The translations under genes were made by a program, and so were the position numbers. Below the pieces are notes generated by a model. That model had not been told where the DNA came from. It saw only the letters and a list, made by a program, of their open reading frames with translations, and made no database searches. A stretch of 64,000 nt of DNA, taken from assembly GCF_031458115.1 (NCBI RefSeq), contig NZ_JAVDXV010000001.1:186001-250000 (forward strand), in the 5' to 3' direction. Positions 13,139 to 22,598 of this stretch are shown one piece after another. Numbering within the stretch: position 1 is the stretch's first letter; the number at the start of each line of letters is the position of its first letter. The stretch is from Pelomonas asaccharophilus_A (lineage in GTDB: Bacteria > Pseudomonadota > Gammaproteobacteria > Burkholderiales > Burkholderiaceae_C).

Positions 13139-16100
13139 GACACGCGGCGCGTGGGCTTGATGGTGGGGTCGAAAGGCAGGGGCAACTGCTTTTCCTCGCC
13201 GTTTTCCAGCGTGACGATGCCGGTGACCTTGCCGGTGGGATCCTTGACGGGCTCAAGCGTCGTCGAGCGTGCATCGGCAATCACCGTGGTTTGCGCCGCG
13301 CCGGTCCTGTAGTCGAAATAGTTGGCCCAGCTGGTGCCGCCAGGCTTGCACTGGCTGCTCGATCCAATCACGTTGGAAATCACCACGAGCGTACCGAGTA
13401 CCAGCACGGGGTCACCGTAGACGCGCTCGCTGATGATCGGCAGGTCGACATACCAGCCGCCATCCGTGGCCAGGTTCACGGCATTGACGGACGTGGTGGT
13501 GCGGATGGGCTTGCCGGCCTCGCACCACCTGGTGCCCGACGCGCAAGTGCCGTTCACCAACGTCTGCTTGACAAAATTGCCGCTGGCACGCACTTCGCCG
13601 TGGCCGGTGGCGCCAAGATCATCCTTGATCGCATAAACGCTCTGCACAGTAGTGTCGCTGGAGTCGGTCTCACCCAGGAAGCGCCCTGTGGCGACGTAGA
13701 CCATTGCCTTGCGATTGGCCTCGCCCAGTTCTGGCCGCGTCGTGACCGGCTGTGTCTGGTTGGACGCGTTCTTCAGCACTCCCAGCAACATGGCGTCATA
13801 ACCGGCCACACCGACAGTGTTGTTGATATCGAACCGCCAAACGTTGCCCAGGTTGTCTCCCCCATAAACGCGCTCGATGGTGTTGTCCAGCGAGGACTTC
13901 TCGACCCAGCCACGGATCTGGCCCAGACCCGCTGGCGTCGCGGTGCTGCCCGCGCTGGTTGCGATGCCTACACCGCCACCTCCGCTGCTGATGCCGGCGA
14001 TGGGCACGCCGGTGGCCGCGTTCAGCACGAACAGGCGGCCCTTGCCGTCGCCGGGGCTCACGTTGTTGTAGCCCGAAGGTACGACCACGACCCAGGTGCC
14101 GTCGCGCAACTTGCCGATTTCAGGCTTGCCGAAGGTCAGGCCCAGGTTGTCATTGGTGAACTCCCACATGGCCTTGGGTGCCGCCGGATCCGTGATGTCC
14201 AATGCGTAGTAGGCCCGCCCACCAGCGCCCAGGCCGCCCACCAGGATGGTGCGCCATTCGGTGCCTACCTTGACGTCCTGCACCAGTGGCGTGGCGTCGA
14301 CGAAGTACTGGTGCTTGATGGCGTAGTCCTTGTCCGCCAGCTTGTAAAGATTGGGCAACACCGCTGTGGGCACATAGGCCCAGACTTCTTCCCCCGTGTC
14401 GGCATTGAAGGCGTGCAGCATGCCGTCATTGGCGCCGACATAGACCATGCCTTGTCGTGCGCGGCCATTGAAGTCGGCGTAGCCCTCATCCGCGTACTTC
14501 ACCAACTGCTGCTTCACATAGACGGCTTCAGAGTTGACGATGTCGCCCAGCAGATGCACGCGCTGGCGGAAATACTTGGTGGCGTCGGTGCCCTCATTCG
14601 TCCGTACGCCGCGCAGGAAGCTGACCAGCGGTTCACCGGGGGCAGCATCCTGGTCCGTCGTCGACAGGCAGGTGGGCGGGCCGCTGCAGAACTGGCTCAG
14701 CGAGCGGCCCGTCGTCGTGATCCAGGTCTTCTCGAAGTAGGCCTTCTCGGTGGCGCTCATCTCCCCCCAGGCGAAAGGCTTCAGCTTGGTGGAAGAACTG
14801 GCCGAGAACATGAAGATGTTGCGCGAGGTCTTCGCATCAAGCAGCGGCCGCGCCTCCCACAGCGTCGTGTCCAACGTGCCCGTGTCGATGTTGATGGCCT
14901 TGGCGATGAGCTCACCGTGCCACTCCGCCGACTTGAACCGTGACAGGAACACGAAGTTATCGGTTGCGGTGATGTTGGGGTTGCTGGTGGCGGCCGCAGC
15001 GGCGGCGGCCACACGGCCGCCGATGGAGTTCAGTGCTGAGGACAGGCCTTCCTGCAGCGCCGTCGGACTGGCGGCGCTGAAATAGGTTCCGCCCCCGTTC
15101 ACGGCGGCGTGCCACATGTCGTCCACAGCGGTCAGCGTGTTGCTGACGGGTATCGGCCAGTTGCACACGCCGCTGGTCTGCCAGCTGCAGACACCGGCAC
15201 CGGGGTTCGCGGTCTCGCCGTTCTTCACCGCATTGAAGTCGGGGGCGCCGGCGCTGAGGTAGTTCTTCTGGAACTGCATGTAGCCCGACACACCCAGGCC
15301 CAGCGTGAAGGTCATCATCGTCTGCGCGCGGTTCAGCTCATCGTCGTTGCCGCAGACGTCGGCGCCCGTACCGCTGCCGCTGATGCAGGTGCCGCTTCCG
15401 CTGGTGCCGGTGCGCAGGTCGTTGTTCTTGTAGTAATAGGCCACGTCGGCCAACGTGTTGCTCGTGGCGTTGCCGTCCAGCATCGGCCGCTCGACGTCCG
15501 TGCCCGAGTCCAGGTCTCCGATGGCGGTGGAGCCATCCTTGCGGGTTGGCGTAGAGGTCTCGTTCCAGAACCCGTCGGTCGACAGGATCGCGACATTCTT
15601 CTGGCACGAGTACTGCATCGGATCCTTGACCGTCACGCCGTGCAGCGATGTGCCGTTGTAGGCGCCTGCAAACAGCCGGCCGGCCTTGGACAGCGCGGTG
15701 CGCAGCGGCGTCGAATTACCGGTTTCGGCGGCAAACAGCTTGGCGAACCAGTTCGAGCGCTGTGACGTCTCGAACGTTTCGAGGTTGAGGAGATCTCGGC
15801 CCGTGTTGTTGTTGATGCTCATGTAGCCCATGCGACGATTGGAACCAACGTCGTTGAACGCCAGCGAGGCCGCGGACTTCATGGTCTGCATGCGCGAGTG
15901 GTAGTAGGTCCACCAGTTCGCGAAGTTCGTCATTTCTTCGTCATAGGTGCAGGTGCTTCCCGCGCAGTCCTTGCGATTCGCGCCCTTCGGGAAGGTCTTG
16001 CCCGACATGATCTCAACGCGCTCGAAGCGGCCGGCGTAGGTGCCGGCCTCGGTGGTCACCGGCGCTGCGTAATCGCTGCCGAAAGGACCGGCGCCAGTGG

Positions 16101-17355
16101 TGGGGGTGAACGTGCAGGTCGAACCGGACACCGTGGTCAGCGTCGCGTAGCCGCCCGCGAGATCACCCGCGGAAACCGGGGCGGTAATCGTCAGCGTTCG
16201 GCTGCTTCGCGCGATCGTCCAGCCGGTGCCGGTCCTGAACTGGCTCGCGATGAAGCTTGCCAGCGTCGACGAGCTGTTAGTGCGGTCGGTGGCGCCGGTC
16301 AGCATCTCGACGCCGCCGATCTTCAGCGATCCGACGCCAGTGGTCCGGCTTCCGCTGCAACCGCTGACGGTCATGGTAAAGCTCATCGACGAGCCGCGAC
16401 CAGGCGAACCGGCAACGCCTGCTGTGAAGAACTTGGTCGGAAAGCGAGCATGCCGGAACACATCGGTGCGCGTGGCCTGGCAGGCGTTGGCGACCGGCGA
16501 TGCGGCACGGGCATTCGCGTCTGAATTGCACCAGCGCACGGGGGCCGGGATAGTGAACGCGCCGGCTGCTGCCGGACGGCAGTCGCGCAAGTCGACACTG
16601 GAGCAGTACTCTGCCGTGTGGATCCTGTAATAGTGCGGACCGAACGTGCGTGCCTCCGTGGTGGCGGCGTCAGGTGCGCCGGTGGCGACCCGTCCGCTGC
16701 CGGTGGCCTGCACCGCGCGGAATGTCGTGTAGGCCTTGCCCCCCACCGTGCCCGGCAGCACGTAGTTGTCGTTGCGCAGGCAGTCCGAATAGCTGGTGTC
16801 GGTGCACCATTCGGTGTCGGGGAACTGCGTCGTCAGATCAATCGTGTAGATGTTCTGAATGTTGTACGCGTCGTTGCGCACCAGGGTCCAGCCGCCCGTG
16901 GCGCCGCGAGTCTGGCTGGCCCACGAGGTGCCATCCGAACGCACCGGTGGCTTGTACAGCGTGTTGGGGTCGTATGCGAGGCCGTTGAAGCCATAGGCCA
17001 GGAACGGTGCTTGGCCGCGAGATGTGCCGAACGGCGGCGCACTCAAGTAGCAAGCCGCGGAGCTGTTGCCGTTGATGCAGCAGGTGTTGGCGAAGTTGCC
17101 GCTGTTGGTCGGTGTGGCACCTGTGCTGCGGCACAGCTTGGGGTCGGGGTCGCCGTCGCCGTTCACGTGATCGGGCAGGAAGTCAAAATTCATCGAGCCC
17201 GAGTCGTCGAGGATGAACAGCACGTTGGCCCGCACCGCGTCAGGGTTGGCAACGATCAGCGGATGCTGCGAGATGTCGGTCATCGCGGCGCTGGCGGGCA
17301 AGGCCAGTGGCGCCGCGAGCAACAGTGCAACGAGGTGGGTGGTGCGGAACATCAT
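13114..17355 (-). CDS. pilY1: Type IV pilus tip adhesin/assembly factor PilY1
   Basis: Large exported type IVa pilus protein that primes assembly, caps the tip and mediates adhesion. Signal peptide at residues 1-23 (ALPASA). A von Willebrand A-like domain follows, with a MIDAS-type DDSGSM at 50-55. The C-terminal half is the PilY1 beta-propeller, with LGDIVNSEAVYV and GGDNLGNVWRFD. About residues 320-425 look like an extra beta-rich module inserted in the vWA part. ATG 17355 is chosen because AAGAGGA lies about 5 bases upstream; the frame is open further 5'. The 1413-residue length is usual. Last pilus gene of the pilE-to-pilY1 operon, 26 bases after pilX. Confidence 0.9.
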   Translation of the reverse strand: MMFRTTHLVALLLAAPLALPASAAMTDISQHPLIVANPDAVRANVLFILDDSGSMNFDFLPDHVNGDGDPDPKLCRSTGATPTNSGNFANTCCINGNSSAACYLSAPPFGTSRGQAPFLAYGFNGLAYDPNTLYKPPVRSDGTSWASQTRGATGGWTLVRNDAYNIQNIYTIDLTTQFPDTEWCTDTSYSDCLRNDNYVLPGTVGGKAYTTFRAVQATGSGRVATGAPDAATTEARTFGPHYYRIHTAEYCSSVDLRDCRPAAAGAFTIPAPVRWCNSDANARAASPVANACQATRTDVFRHARFPTKFFTAGVAGSPGRGSSMSFTMTVSGCSGSRTTGVGSLKIGGVEMLTGATDRTNSSSTLASFIASQFRTGTGWTIARSSRTLTITAPVSAGDLAGGYATLTTVSGSTCTFTPTTGAGPFGSDYAAPVTTEAGTYAGRFERVEIMSGKTFPKGANRKDCAGSTCTYDEEMTNFANWWTYYHSRMQTMKSAASLAFNDVGSNRRMGYMSINNNTGRDLLNLETFETSQRSNWFAKLFAAETGNSTPLRTALSKAGRLFAGAYNGTSLHGVTVKDPMQYSCQKNVAILSTDGFWNETSTPTRKDGSTAIGDLDSGTDVERPMLDGNATSNTLADVAYYYKNNDLRTGTSGSGTCISGSGTGADVCGNDDELNRAQTMMTFTLGLGVSGYMQFQKNYLSAGAPDFNAVKNGETANPGAGVCSWQTSGVCNWPIPVSNTLTAVDDMWHAAVNGGGTYFSAASPTALQEGLSSALNSIGGRVAAAAAAATSNPNITATDNFVFLSRFKSAEWHGELIAKAINIDTGTLDTTLWEARPLLDAKTSRNIFMFSASSSTKLKPFAWGEMSATEKAYFEKTWITTTGRSLSQFCSGPPTCLSTTDQDAAPGEPLVSFLRGVRTNEGTDATKYFRQRVHLLGDIVNSEAVYVKQQLVKYADEGYADFNGRARQGMVYVGANDGMLHAFNADTGEEVWAYVPTAVLPNLYKLADKDYAIKHQYFVDATPLVQDVKVGTEWRTILVGGLGAGGRAYYALDITDPAAPKAMWEFTNDNLGLTFGKPEIGKLRDGTWVVVVPSGYNNVSPGDGKGRLFVLNAATGVPIAGISSGGGGVGIATSAGSTATPAGLGQIRGWVEKSSLDNTIERVYGGDNLGNVWRFDINNTVGVAGYDAMLLGVLKNASNQTQPVTTRPELGEANRKAMVYVATGRFLGETDSSDTTVQSVYAIKDDLGATGHGEVRASGNFVKQTLVNGTCASGTRWCEAGKPIRTTTSVNAVNLATDGGWYVDLPIISERVYGDPVLVLGTLVVISNVIGSSSQCKPGGTSWANYFDYRTGAAQTTVIADARSTTLEPVKDPTGKVTGIVTLENGEEKQLPLPFDPTIKPTRRVSWRDLLQD

Positions 17356-17381
17356 GTGATCCTCTTGCATGGAGGGCCCGG

Positions 17382-18032
17382 TCAAATGGAGACCACGGCC
17401 TGAATGAAGCTGGTGGCGTTGCGCGGCCCTTGCACGCGCACGGTGATGCGGTAATACACGGAAGTGGCAATTTCTAACTTTGGATCGGCGCCCTTGCTGC
17501 AGCCGTCGCACGTGAGCTCGTCCGGTGATGCCTCGCAATTGGCACCGTCAGGCCGGCCCTCAGCGCTGCAGAGGCGATGAATGGCAAAAGCCACGTTGTT
17601 GCCCGTGGCATCCGTGCCAAGGTCGTTGACGCGATTGCCGGCGACAAGCGTCTGCCAGAAGTTCTCCCAGCTTTGGCCTACGCCAGGTTCGGCGCGCGTG
17701 GCGCTGTAGTGGTAGGCGGCGGACCCGGCGCCTTTGACGGCATGCCTGTAGAGCACCTCCGACGGGATCGGCGCCGCACTGGCGGCTCCGCCAGGGGCGG
17801 GGACGGTGGCGCGTGCCTGCTGCTCCAACCAGGCGACCGCACGCTCCACTCCCACTTCGGCGGCCTGCACTGCAGATTGCTGGTAGGCAAGATTGCCGGC
17901 GACGCGGTTGCTGGCGAACACGCCACGCATCAGCCCAACTGCCGCCAATGACAGTGCCGCCAGCACGATGAGCGCCAACACGAGCACGAGGCCGCGCTGA
18001 GGGGGGCGGTGAAGATGTGTGTTCATGGGCAT
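17382..18032 (-). CDS. pilX: Type IV pilus minor pilin-like assembly protein PilX
   Basis: Minor-pilin-like component of the PilVWX-PilY1 priming complex. The 216-residue product has a basic leader ending PPQRG, followed by a hydrophobic helix (LVLVLALIVLAALSLAAVG), the PilX N-terminal pattern, rather than the strict GFTLIE motif. The C-terminal region carries several cysteines (DELTCDGCSKG). Its start overlaps the pilW stop: ATG 18032 gives a 10-base overlap, and the alternative ATG 18026 an ATGA overlap. Neither has a good SD, consistent with coupling. Confidence 0.85.
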   Translation of the reverse strand: MPMNTHLHRPPQRGLVLVLALIVLAALSLAAVGLMRGVFASNRVAGNLAYQQSAVQAAEVGVERAVAWLEQQARATVPAPGGAASAAPIPSEVLYRHAVKGAGSAAYHYSATRAEPGVGQSWENFWQTLVAGNRVNDLGTDATGNNVAFAIHRLCSAEGRPDGANCEASPDELTCDGCSKGADPKLEIATSVYYRITVRVQGPRNATSFIQAVVSI

Positions 18033-19081
18033 GGTGAAAACACCGGTTCGGAGGCGGCCGGGGCGTTGCGCAGCGGTACCGTGGTTTCGAAGGTCTTGTA
18101 GCGGTAGCGCTGCCAGTCGGCGCCCGGCGGTGTCAACGGCGCGGATGCGCCGCCCGACCAACTCGGAGCGCTGGCCGTCACGTCAGCGGTGTCCGGCTGG
18201 CGGCTGCGTGCCACGATGGCCAGGCGCACGCCCACGACGCGTTCCCAGCCGCAGCCCGCCGGCACGATGCCGGTGGGCGTGGTGGTGTCATAGGCATCGA
18301 CAAAGCCATCCCGCGGCACGGTGGTGTCACGCGCGTACTCCGCGCGCAGGCCGACCACGCTATCAGCCACCTCGTTCCAGTTCGCTGCAGCGACACTGGC
18401 GCAGTTCTGTGCCGTGAAGTCGCATACGGTCAGCCGGTTGTTGCGCACGGCATAGGCCAGGAAGCGCGGCGCGCGGCCGAGGTTGTAGAGCACGCCGTTG
18501 GAGGAACCAGCGACGCCGAGGGCGACTGTGACGCTCGAAGGCGTGGGATCGCCGGCGACGCTGGTCAGCGTCAGATTGCAGGGCGCGGCCCGGGTCTGCG
18601 GCGTGGCGACCACTCGCTGGCCAGGGCGGTAGGAGAGCGAGCCGGGCACTACATAGGTAGCCGGGCCAGGCTGAGTGCCGATCAGTCCGCCCTCAGGCGA
18701 TCCCCAGCCATCGCCATAAGAAATGACGATGGTGTCGGTGTTGTCGTCGCCTTCGGCCACGACGTCGGTGGGCGGGTTGATGATGACAGGCGCCAAGCTG
18801 CGAATGTTGCGGCCACCGCCCAGGTCCAACTGACACATCAGCAGTCGGGGCGACATCAGCCCCTGGCCGGCCTGGCGCAGTTCGCGCTGCAGCAGGCTCA
18901 GTGCGATGGCGCCCGTGGTCTGCGCGTCGTCGCCGCCGCTGGTCGTGCGGCGTTGACCTTCCGAGACACGGAATACCTGTGTCACGACCAGCACCGCCGC
19001 CATCGCGACGACGATGCCTACCAGCAGTTCGACCAGGCTGAAGCCGCGAACCCGCAACAAGGTGGAGTGCTGTGGCTTCAT
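18023..19081 (-). CDS. pilW: Type IV pilus minor pilin PilW
   Basis: Minor pilin needed for pilus assembly. It has the class III prepilin motif RG/FSLVELLVG with Glu5 of the mature protein, followed by a single hydrophobic helix. The 352-residue length fits PilW, which is larger than most minor pilins. The start overlaps the pilV stop as ATGA at 19078-19081, and the end overlaps pilX, so translation is linked along the operon. It is expected to be processed by the PilD peptidase encoded at 32.2 kb. Confidence 0.92.
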   Translation of the reverse strand: MKPQHSTLLRVRGFSLVELLVGIVVAMAAVLVVTQVFRVSEGQRRTTSGGDDAQTTGAIALSLLQRELRQAGQGLMSPRLLMCQLDLGGGRNIRSLAPVIINPPTDVVAEGDDNTDTIVISYGDGWGSPEGGLIGTQPGPATYVVPGSLSYRPGQRVVATPQTRAAPCNLTLTSVAGDPTPSSVTVALGVAGSSNGVLYNLGRAPRFLAYAVRNNRLTVCDFTAQNCASVAAANWNEVADSVVGLRAEYARDTTVPRDGFVDAYDTTTPTGIVPAGCGWERVVGVRLAIVARSRQPDTADVTASAPSWSGGASAPLTPPGADWQRYRYKTFETTVPLRNAPAASEPVFSPCP

Positions 19082-19566
19082 CGGATTTCGTTGGTCAGCA
19101 CGATGTTGTGGGCGGGATCCGCGGCGGGCTCGCCAGGCGCCTTCCAGCGCATGGTGACCGTCACGCGGGTACTGGAGGACAACCCGGTGGCAGGTGCGCT
19201 GGCTCCGGCCACGATGGCATTGAGCGGTGCCAACTCGACCAACTCGACCGTCGGAGGGTAGGTGTCGGCACCGGGCAACTGCGTGATGACGCGAGACCTC
19301 CAAGCCAGGTAGTCGGCGCCACCACCGCCGCTGCTCTTGAAGCGCGTGTTCAGCGTCGCGTAGACATTGCTGGCCAGTCGCATCTGCCCCAGCAGTTCGT
19401 TGGCCAGCAGCGTGGCGTCCGCGCGGTACTTGGTATGGCCCGACTGCTTGGCTGCCGCGGCCTGCAGGCCCACCAGGCCCAGCACGCCCAGCGAGAAGAT
19501 CAGGAGCGCGATCAGCACTTCGAGCAGCAGCACGCCGCGCTGGCGATGGCGAAATGAGGTCTTCAT
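19078..19566 (-). CDS. pilV: Type IV pilus minor pilin PilV
   Basis: Minor pilin of the priming complex; 162 residues. The processing site is QRG/VLLLEVLIALLIF, with Glu at mature position 5, then one hydrophobic helix. ATG 19566 shares its A with the preceding fimT stop (TGATG), and the stop overlaps pilW. Position between FimT/GspH and PilW is the usual order. Confidence 0.9.
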   Translation of the reverse strand: MKTSFRHRQRGVLLLEVLIALLIFSLGVLGLVGLQAAAAKQSGHTKYRADATLLANELLGQMRLASNVYATLNTRFKSSGGGGADYLAWRSRVITQLPGADTYPPTVELVELAPLNAIVAGASAPATGLSSSTRVTVTMRWKAPGEPAADPAHNIVLTNEIR

Positions 19567-20189
19567 CAGCAGGCCTGCGGATCGCCGGCGGCGATGCTGG
19601 GGTTGCACATACGGACCTGTCCTGCGGGTGAAATGGCGACGCGCAGGCAGGTCACCTTGCCGCCGGCGGCGGCACAGGTGCCACCTCCGGAAGGCGTGAT
19701 CTCGATATTGATGTTGGCAGCCGCCGCCGCGCCGCCAAGCGGCACCTGCCGCCCCAGGCCGTTGAACACGACCTCATCCGAATCAGAGACGACCTGGACA
19801 TTTCCTCCGGCTTCGGACGCGGCACGGATCTGCAGGATGCTGGGCGCGACCGTATCGCTGGGAGCCGAGTTGCACTGGTTCACGACCGAGTCCGCATCGG
19901 CATCCGCATCCACGACGTCGACCACCCAGTTGGCCGCGCGGGCGTCACGCACGCAATCGGCGCCCAGCGAGGTCGTCAGCTGGAAGCGCACGCGCGTGTT
20001 GCGCGTGGTGGCTTCGCTCTTGGCGTACTGCAGTCCGGCGAGCAGGCTTTCAGCCGTGGCGCGTATGCGTGCGCCGGCGATCCACGGGCCGAAGTTGGGC
20101 GCCGCCACGGCCATGATGATGGCCATGATGACGACCGCCACCATGACCTCGATGAGGCCCACACCGCGTTGGACGGGTGAGGTCAGCAC
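19566..20189 (-). CDS. fimT: GspH/FimT-family minor pseudopilin
   Basis: Minor pilin of the FimT/GspH type, first of the accessory pilins after pilE. The N-terminus is a prepilin signal with QRG/VGLIEVMVAVVIMAII, carrying Glu5, and a hydrophobic helix. The middle ATAESLLAGLQYAKSEA matches the GspH-family pattern. The 207-residue product contains four cysteines that could form disulphides. It starts with GTG at 20189, inside the end of the preceding pilE gene (7-base overlap). In Pseudomonas the FimU/FimT pair fills this position; which paralogue this is cannot be settled here. Confidence 0.85.
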   Translation of the reverse strand: MLTSPVQRGVGLIEVMVAVVIMAIIMAVAAPNFGPWIAGARIRATAESLLAGLQYAKSEATTRNTRVRFQLTTSLGADCVRDARAANWVVDVVDADADADSVVNQCNSAPSDTVAPSILQIRAASEAGGNVQVVSDSDEVVFNGLGRQVPLGGAAAAANINIEITPSGGGTCAAAGGKVTCLRVAISPAGQVRMCNPSIAAGDPQAC

Positions 20190-20614
20190 GTGCCGTCCTT
20201 CTTGGTGACCCAGCAGGTGCTGGAGCCCGTCCAGCCAGTGGGGGCGGTGGTGGTCTTGGCGCCGGCCTGGTTGACCGTGTAGGTGAAGCCCGTCATGGAA
20301 CTCTTGCCCGTGGCGGCCAGCGTGAACCCGGTGGCCGTGGCGGATGTGCAGGCAAAGGTGAAGTACTTGCTGGTCTCGACGTCGTTTCTGCAGCCCGGCG
20401 CGTCGGCGTAGGTGCGGTTGTCCAGGAAGAACTGTTCAATCTGCACCTGCTTGGTTGCGAGTGCCGATGTGGCATCCGGGATGCGCCCGCGCGTCACGTA
20501 CTGGGTGTATTGCGGCACGGCGACCGCCGCCAGGATGGCGACGATGGCCACGGCGATCATCAGCTCGATGAGCGTGAAGCCGTGGATGGCGTTGGGGCGG
20601 TGCAGGCGTCGCAT
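20183..20614 (-). CDS. pilE: Type IV pilin PilE-like
   Basis: Pilin-family protein, first gene of the minor-pilin operon, so probably PilE in the minor-pilin sense, although major-pilin function is possible. The leader ends at HG, followed by FTLIELMIAVAIVAILAAVAVPQYTQYV, a textbook class III prepilin helix with Glu5. The 143 residues are usual. Four cysteines occur in the C-terminal part, including the last residue, suggesting a disulphide-bounded loop. ATG 20614 lacks an obvious SD. A 299-base non-coding stretch precedes it. Confidence 0.88.
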   Translation of the reverse strand: MRRLHRPNAIHGFTLIELMIAVAIVAILAAVAVPQYTQYVTRGRIPDATSALATKQVQIEQFFLDNRTYADAPGCRNDVETSKYFTFACTSATATGFTLAATGKSSMTGFTYTVNQAGAKTTTAPTGWTGSSTCWVTKKDGTC

Positions 20615-20913
20615 GGTGGTATGGGCTGATCAGGTGCTGTGTATTTTGGTGTCGGGTCTCGCCGTGTGGTTACCGCTCGTCGCAGCGCCGCGAACGCTGG
20701 TCGCGGCTGGATCGCGATTCGTGAACTGGCTCACGGATGGCGATCCAGGGCGTGGTTTCAAGCGGTTGATGAAGGCAAGCACACGTAACAGCGCTGCTGG
20801 GTGCGGTCGACACCTGGCGGGCTTAGGGGGCATTGCTCAAAGCGTCGGCGGGCGACCTCGGTGTTTCCCCTATCATGCGCCCTTCGTTTTCCGCCTGGCT
20901 CTAGCCCGAACGC
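20615..20913. other. Divergent intergenic region between pilE and mlaF
   Basis: 299 bases with no gene visible. It must hold promoters for the pilin operon (leftwards) and the mla operon (rightwards). A TATCAT at 20871-20876 could be an mla -10 element, but no good -35 sits at 16-18 bases. No clear palindrome or terminator stands out. Confidence 0.5.
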
Positions 20914-21729
20914 GTGACTTCCCTGGCCGCCTCACCCCCTCTGATCGAACTTCGCGACGTCAGCTGCGGCTATGGCGACCGCGTGATCCTCGATGGCGTC
21001 AACCTGAAGCTGGAGCGCGGCAAGGTGCTGGCGCTGATCGGCACGTCGGGCGGCGGCAAGACCACGGTGCTGCGCCTGCTGGGCCGCCAGCTGCGGCCGC
21101 TGTCGGGGCAGGTGTTGTTCGACGGCCAGGACCTGGCGCCGCTGGACCTGGCCGGCCTGTACGCCGTGCGCCGGCGCATGGGCATGCTGTTCCAGTTCGG
21201 CGCGTTGTTCACCGACCTGTCCGTGTTCGAGAACGTGGCCTTCCCGCTGCGCGAGCACACCGATCTGCCCGAGGCCATGATCCGCGACCTCGTGCTGATG
21301 AAGCTGAACGCGGTGGGCCTGCGCGGAGCGCGCGACCTGCTGCCTAGCGAGATCTCCGGCGGCATGGCGCGGCGGGTCGCGCTGGCGCGGGCCATTGCGC
21401 TGGATCCCGATCTGGTGCTGTACGACGAGCCCTTTGCCGGCCTGGATCCCATCTCTCTGGGCGTGGCCGCCCGGCTGATCCGTGACCTGAACGACGCGCT
21501 GGGGCTGACCAGCGTCATCGTGTCGCACGACCTGCACGAGACCTTCGCGATCGCCGACCACGTCGCGATGGTGGCCAACGGCCGCATCGTGGCCCAGGGC
21601 ACGCCGGACGAACTGCGCCGCAGCGAGGATCCGCTGGTGCGTCAATTCGTCGGCGCCGAGGCCGATGGGCCCGTGCGCTTCCACCAGCCGGCCAAGCCTG
21701 TGGCCGAGGATTTCGGGGTGTCGCCATGA
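20914..21729 (+). CDS. mlaF: Phospholipid ABC transporter ATP-binding protein MlaF
   Basis: ATPase of the MlaFEDB inner-membrane complex that moves phospholipids between inner and outer membranes and keeps the outer leaflet LPS-rich. Walker A is GTSGGGKTT (residues 43-51), the signature ISGGMARRVALARA is the form typical of MlaF, and Walker B is LVLYDEPFAGLDP. 271 residues, normal. It begins with GTG 20914. First gene of a complete mlaFEDACB cluster; mlaE starts 70 bases downstream. Confidence 0.95.
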   Translation: MTSLAASPPLIELRDVSCGYGDRVILDGVNLKLERGKVLALIGTSGGGKTTVLRLLGRQLRPLSGQVLFDGQDLAPLDLAGLYAVRRRMGMLFQFGALFTDLSVFENVAFPLREHTDLPEAMIRDLVLMKLNAVGLRGARDLLPSEISGGMARRVALARAIALDPDLVLYDEPFAGLDPISLGVAARLIRDLNDALGLTSVIVSHDLHETFAIADHVAMVANGRIVAQGTPDELRRSEDPLVRQFVGAEADGPVRFHQPAKPVAEDFGVSP

Positions 21730-21799
21730 GCGCCGCACGGCCGTCCGAAGGCGCTCAGCTCCCGCTTGGCGGGACAGCGCGTAGCGCGAAGGGTGCATC

Positions 21800-22579
21800 A
21801 TGATGGCGCTGGCCACCCGCATCGGCGCCGGCGTGCGCCTCAAACTGGCCGACATCGGCGCGGCGGCGCTGCTGTTCTTCAGCCTGCTGGCGCGCTCGCC
21901 CAAGGCGTTGGCGCGCTTCGTCCTCGTGCGCGAGCAGGTTTTCCACCTGGGCAACAAGTCGCTGTCCATCATTGGCGTGTCGGGCCTGTTCGTCGGCTTC
22001 GTGCTGGCGCTGCAGGGCTATTACACGCTGCAGCGCTATGGTTCCGCCGAGGCCGTGGGCCTGCTGGTGGCCTTGAGCCTGGTGCGCGAGCTGGGGCCGG
22101 TCGTCACGGCGCTGCTGTTCGCGGGCCGGGCCGGCACGTCGCTGACCGCCGAGATCGGTCTGATGAAGGCCGGCGAGCAGCTGACCGCGATGGAGATGAT
22201 GGCGGTGGACCCGGTGCAGCGCGTGCTGGCGCCGCGCTTCTGGGGTGGTTTTATTGCCATGCCCTTACTTGCGGCAGTCTTCTCGGCGGTGGGCATCATC
22301 GGCGGCTGGCTGGTGGCCGTGCCGCTGATCGGTATCGACGCCGGCGCGTTCTGGTCGCAGATGCAGGGCGGCGTAGATGTGTTCAAGGACGTCGGCAACG
22401 GCGTCGTGAAGAGCCTGGCCTTCGGCGTGACGGTGACCTTCATCGCGCTGCTGCAAGGCTATGCCTGCCGGCCCACGCCCGAGGGCGTTTCTGCCGCCAC
22501 CACACGTACCGTGGTGCTGTCGTCCCTGGCCGTGCTGGGCCTGGACTTCATGCTCACCGCGATGATGTTTTCGATTTGA
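21800..22579 (+). CDS. mlaE: Phospholipid ABC transporter permease MlaE
   Basis: Permease of the Mla lipid transporter. The 259-residue protein has about five to six hydrophobic segments and the conserved MlaE stretches REQVFHLGNKSLSIIGVSG, LVRELGPVVTALLFAGRAG and EIGLMKAGEQLTAMEMM. ATG 21800 is preceded by GAAGGG with a 6-base spacing, supporting this start over the next ATG at 21803. It lies between mlaF and mlaD. Confidence 0.95.
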   Translation: MMALATRIGAGVRLKLADIGAAALLFFSLLARSPKALARFVLVREQVFHLGNKSLSIIGVSGLFVGFVLALQGYYTLQRYGSAEAVGLLVALSLVRELGPVVTALLFAGRAGTSLTAEIGLMKAGEQLTAMEMMAVDPVQRVLAPRFWGGFIAMPLLAAVFSAVGIIGGWLVAVPLIGIDAGAFWSQMQGGVDVFKDVGNGVVKSLAFGVTVTFIALLQGYACRPTPEGVSAATTRTVVLSSLAVLGLDFMLTAMMFSI

Positions 22580-22598
22580 TTGGAGTCAGGGAGTACAC

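Noticed and set aside
17356..17538. A longer PilY1 with an extra 61 residues
   Set aside because: The extension is Arg/His-rich and lies within the pilX coding region. The signal peptide and the SD AAGAGGA point to ATG 17355.
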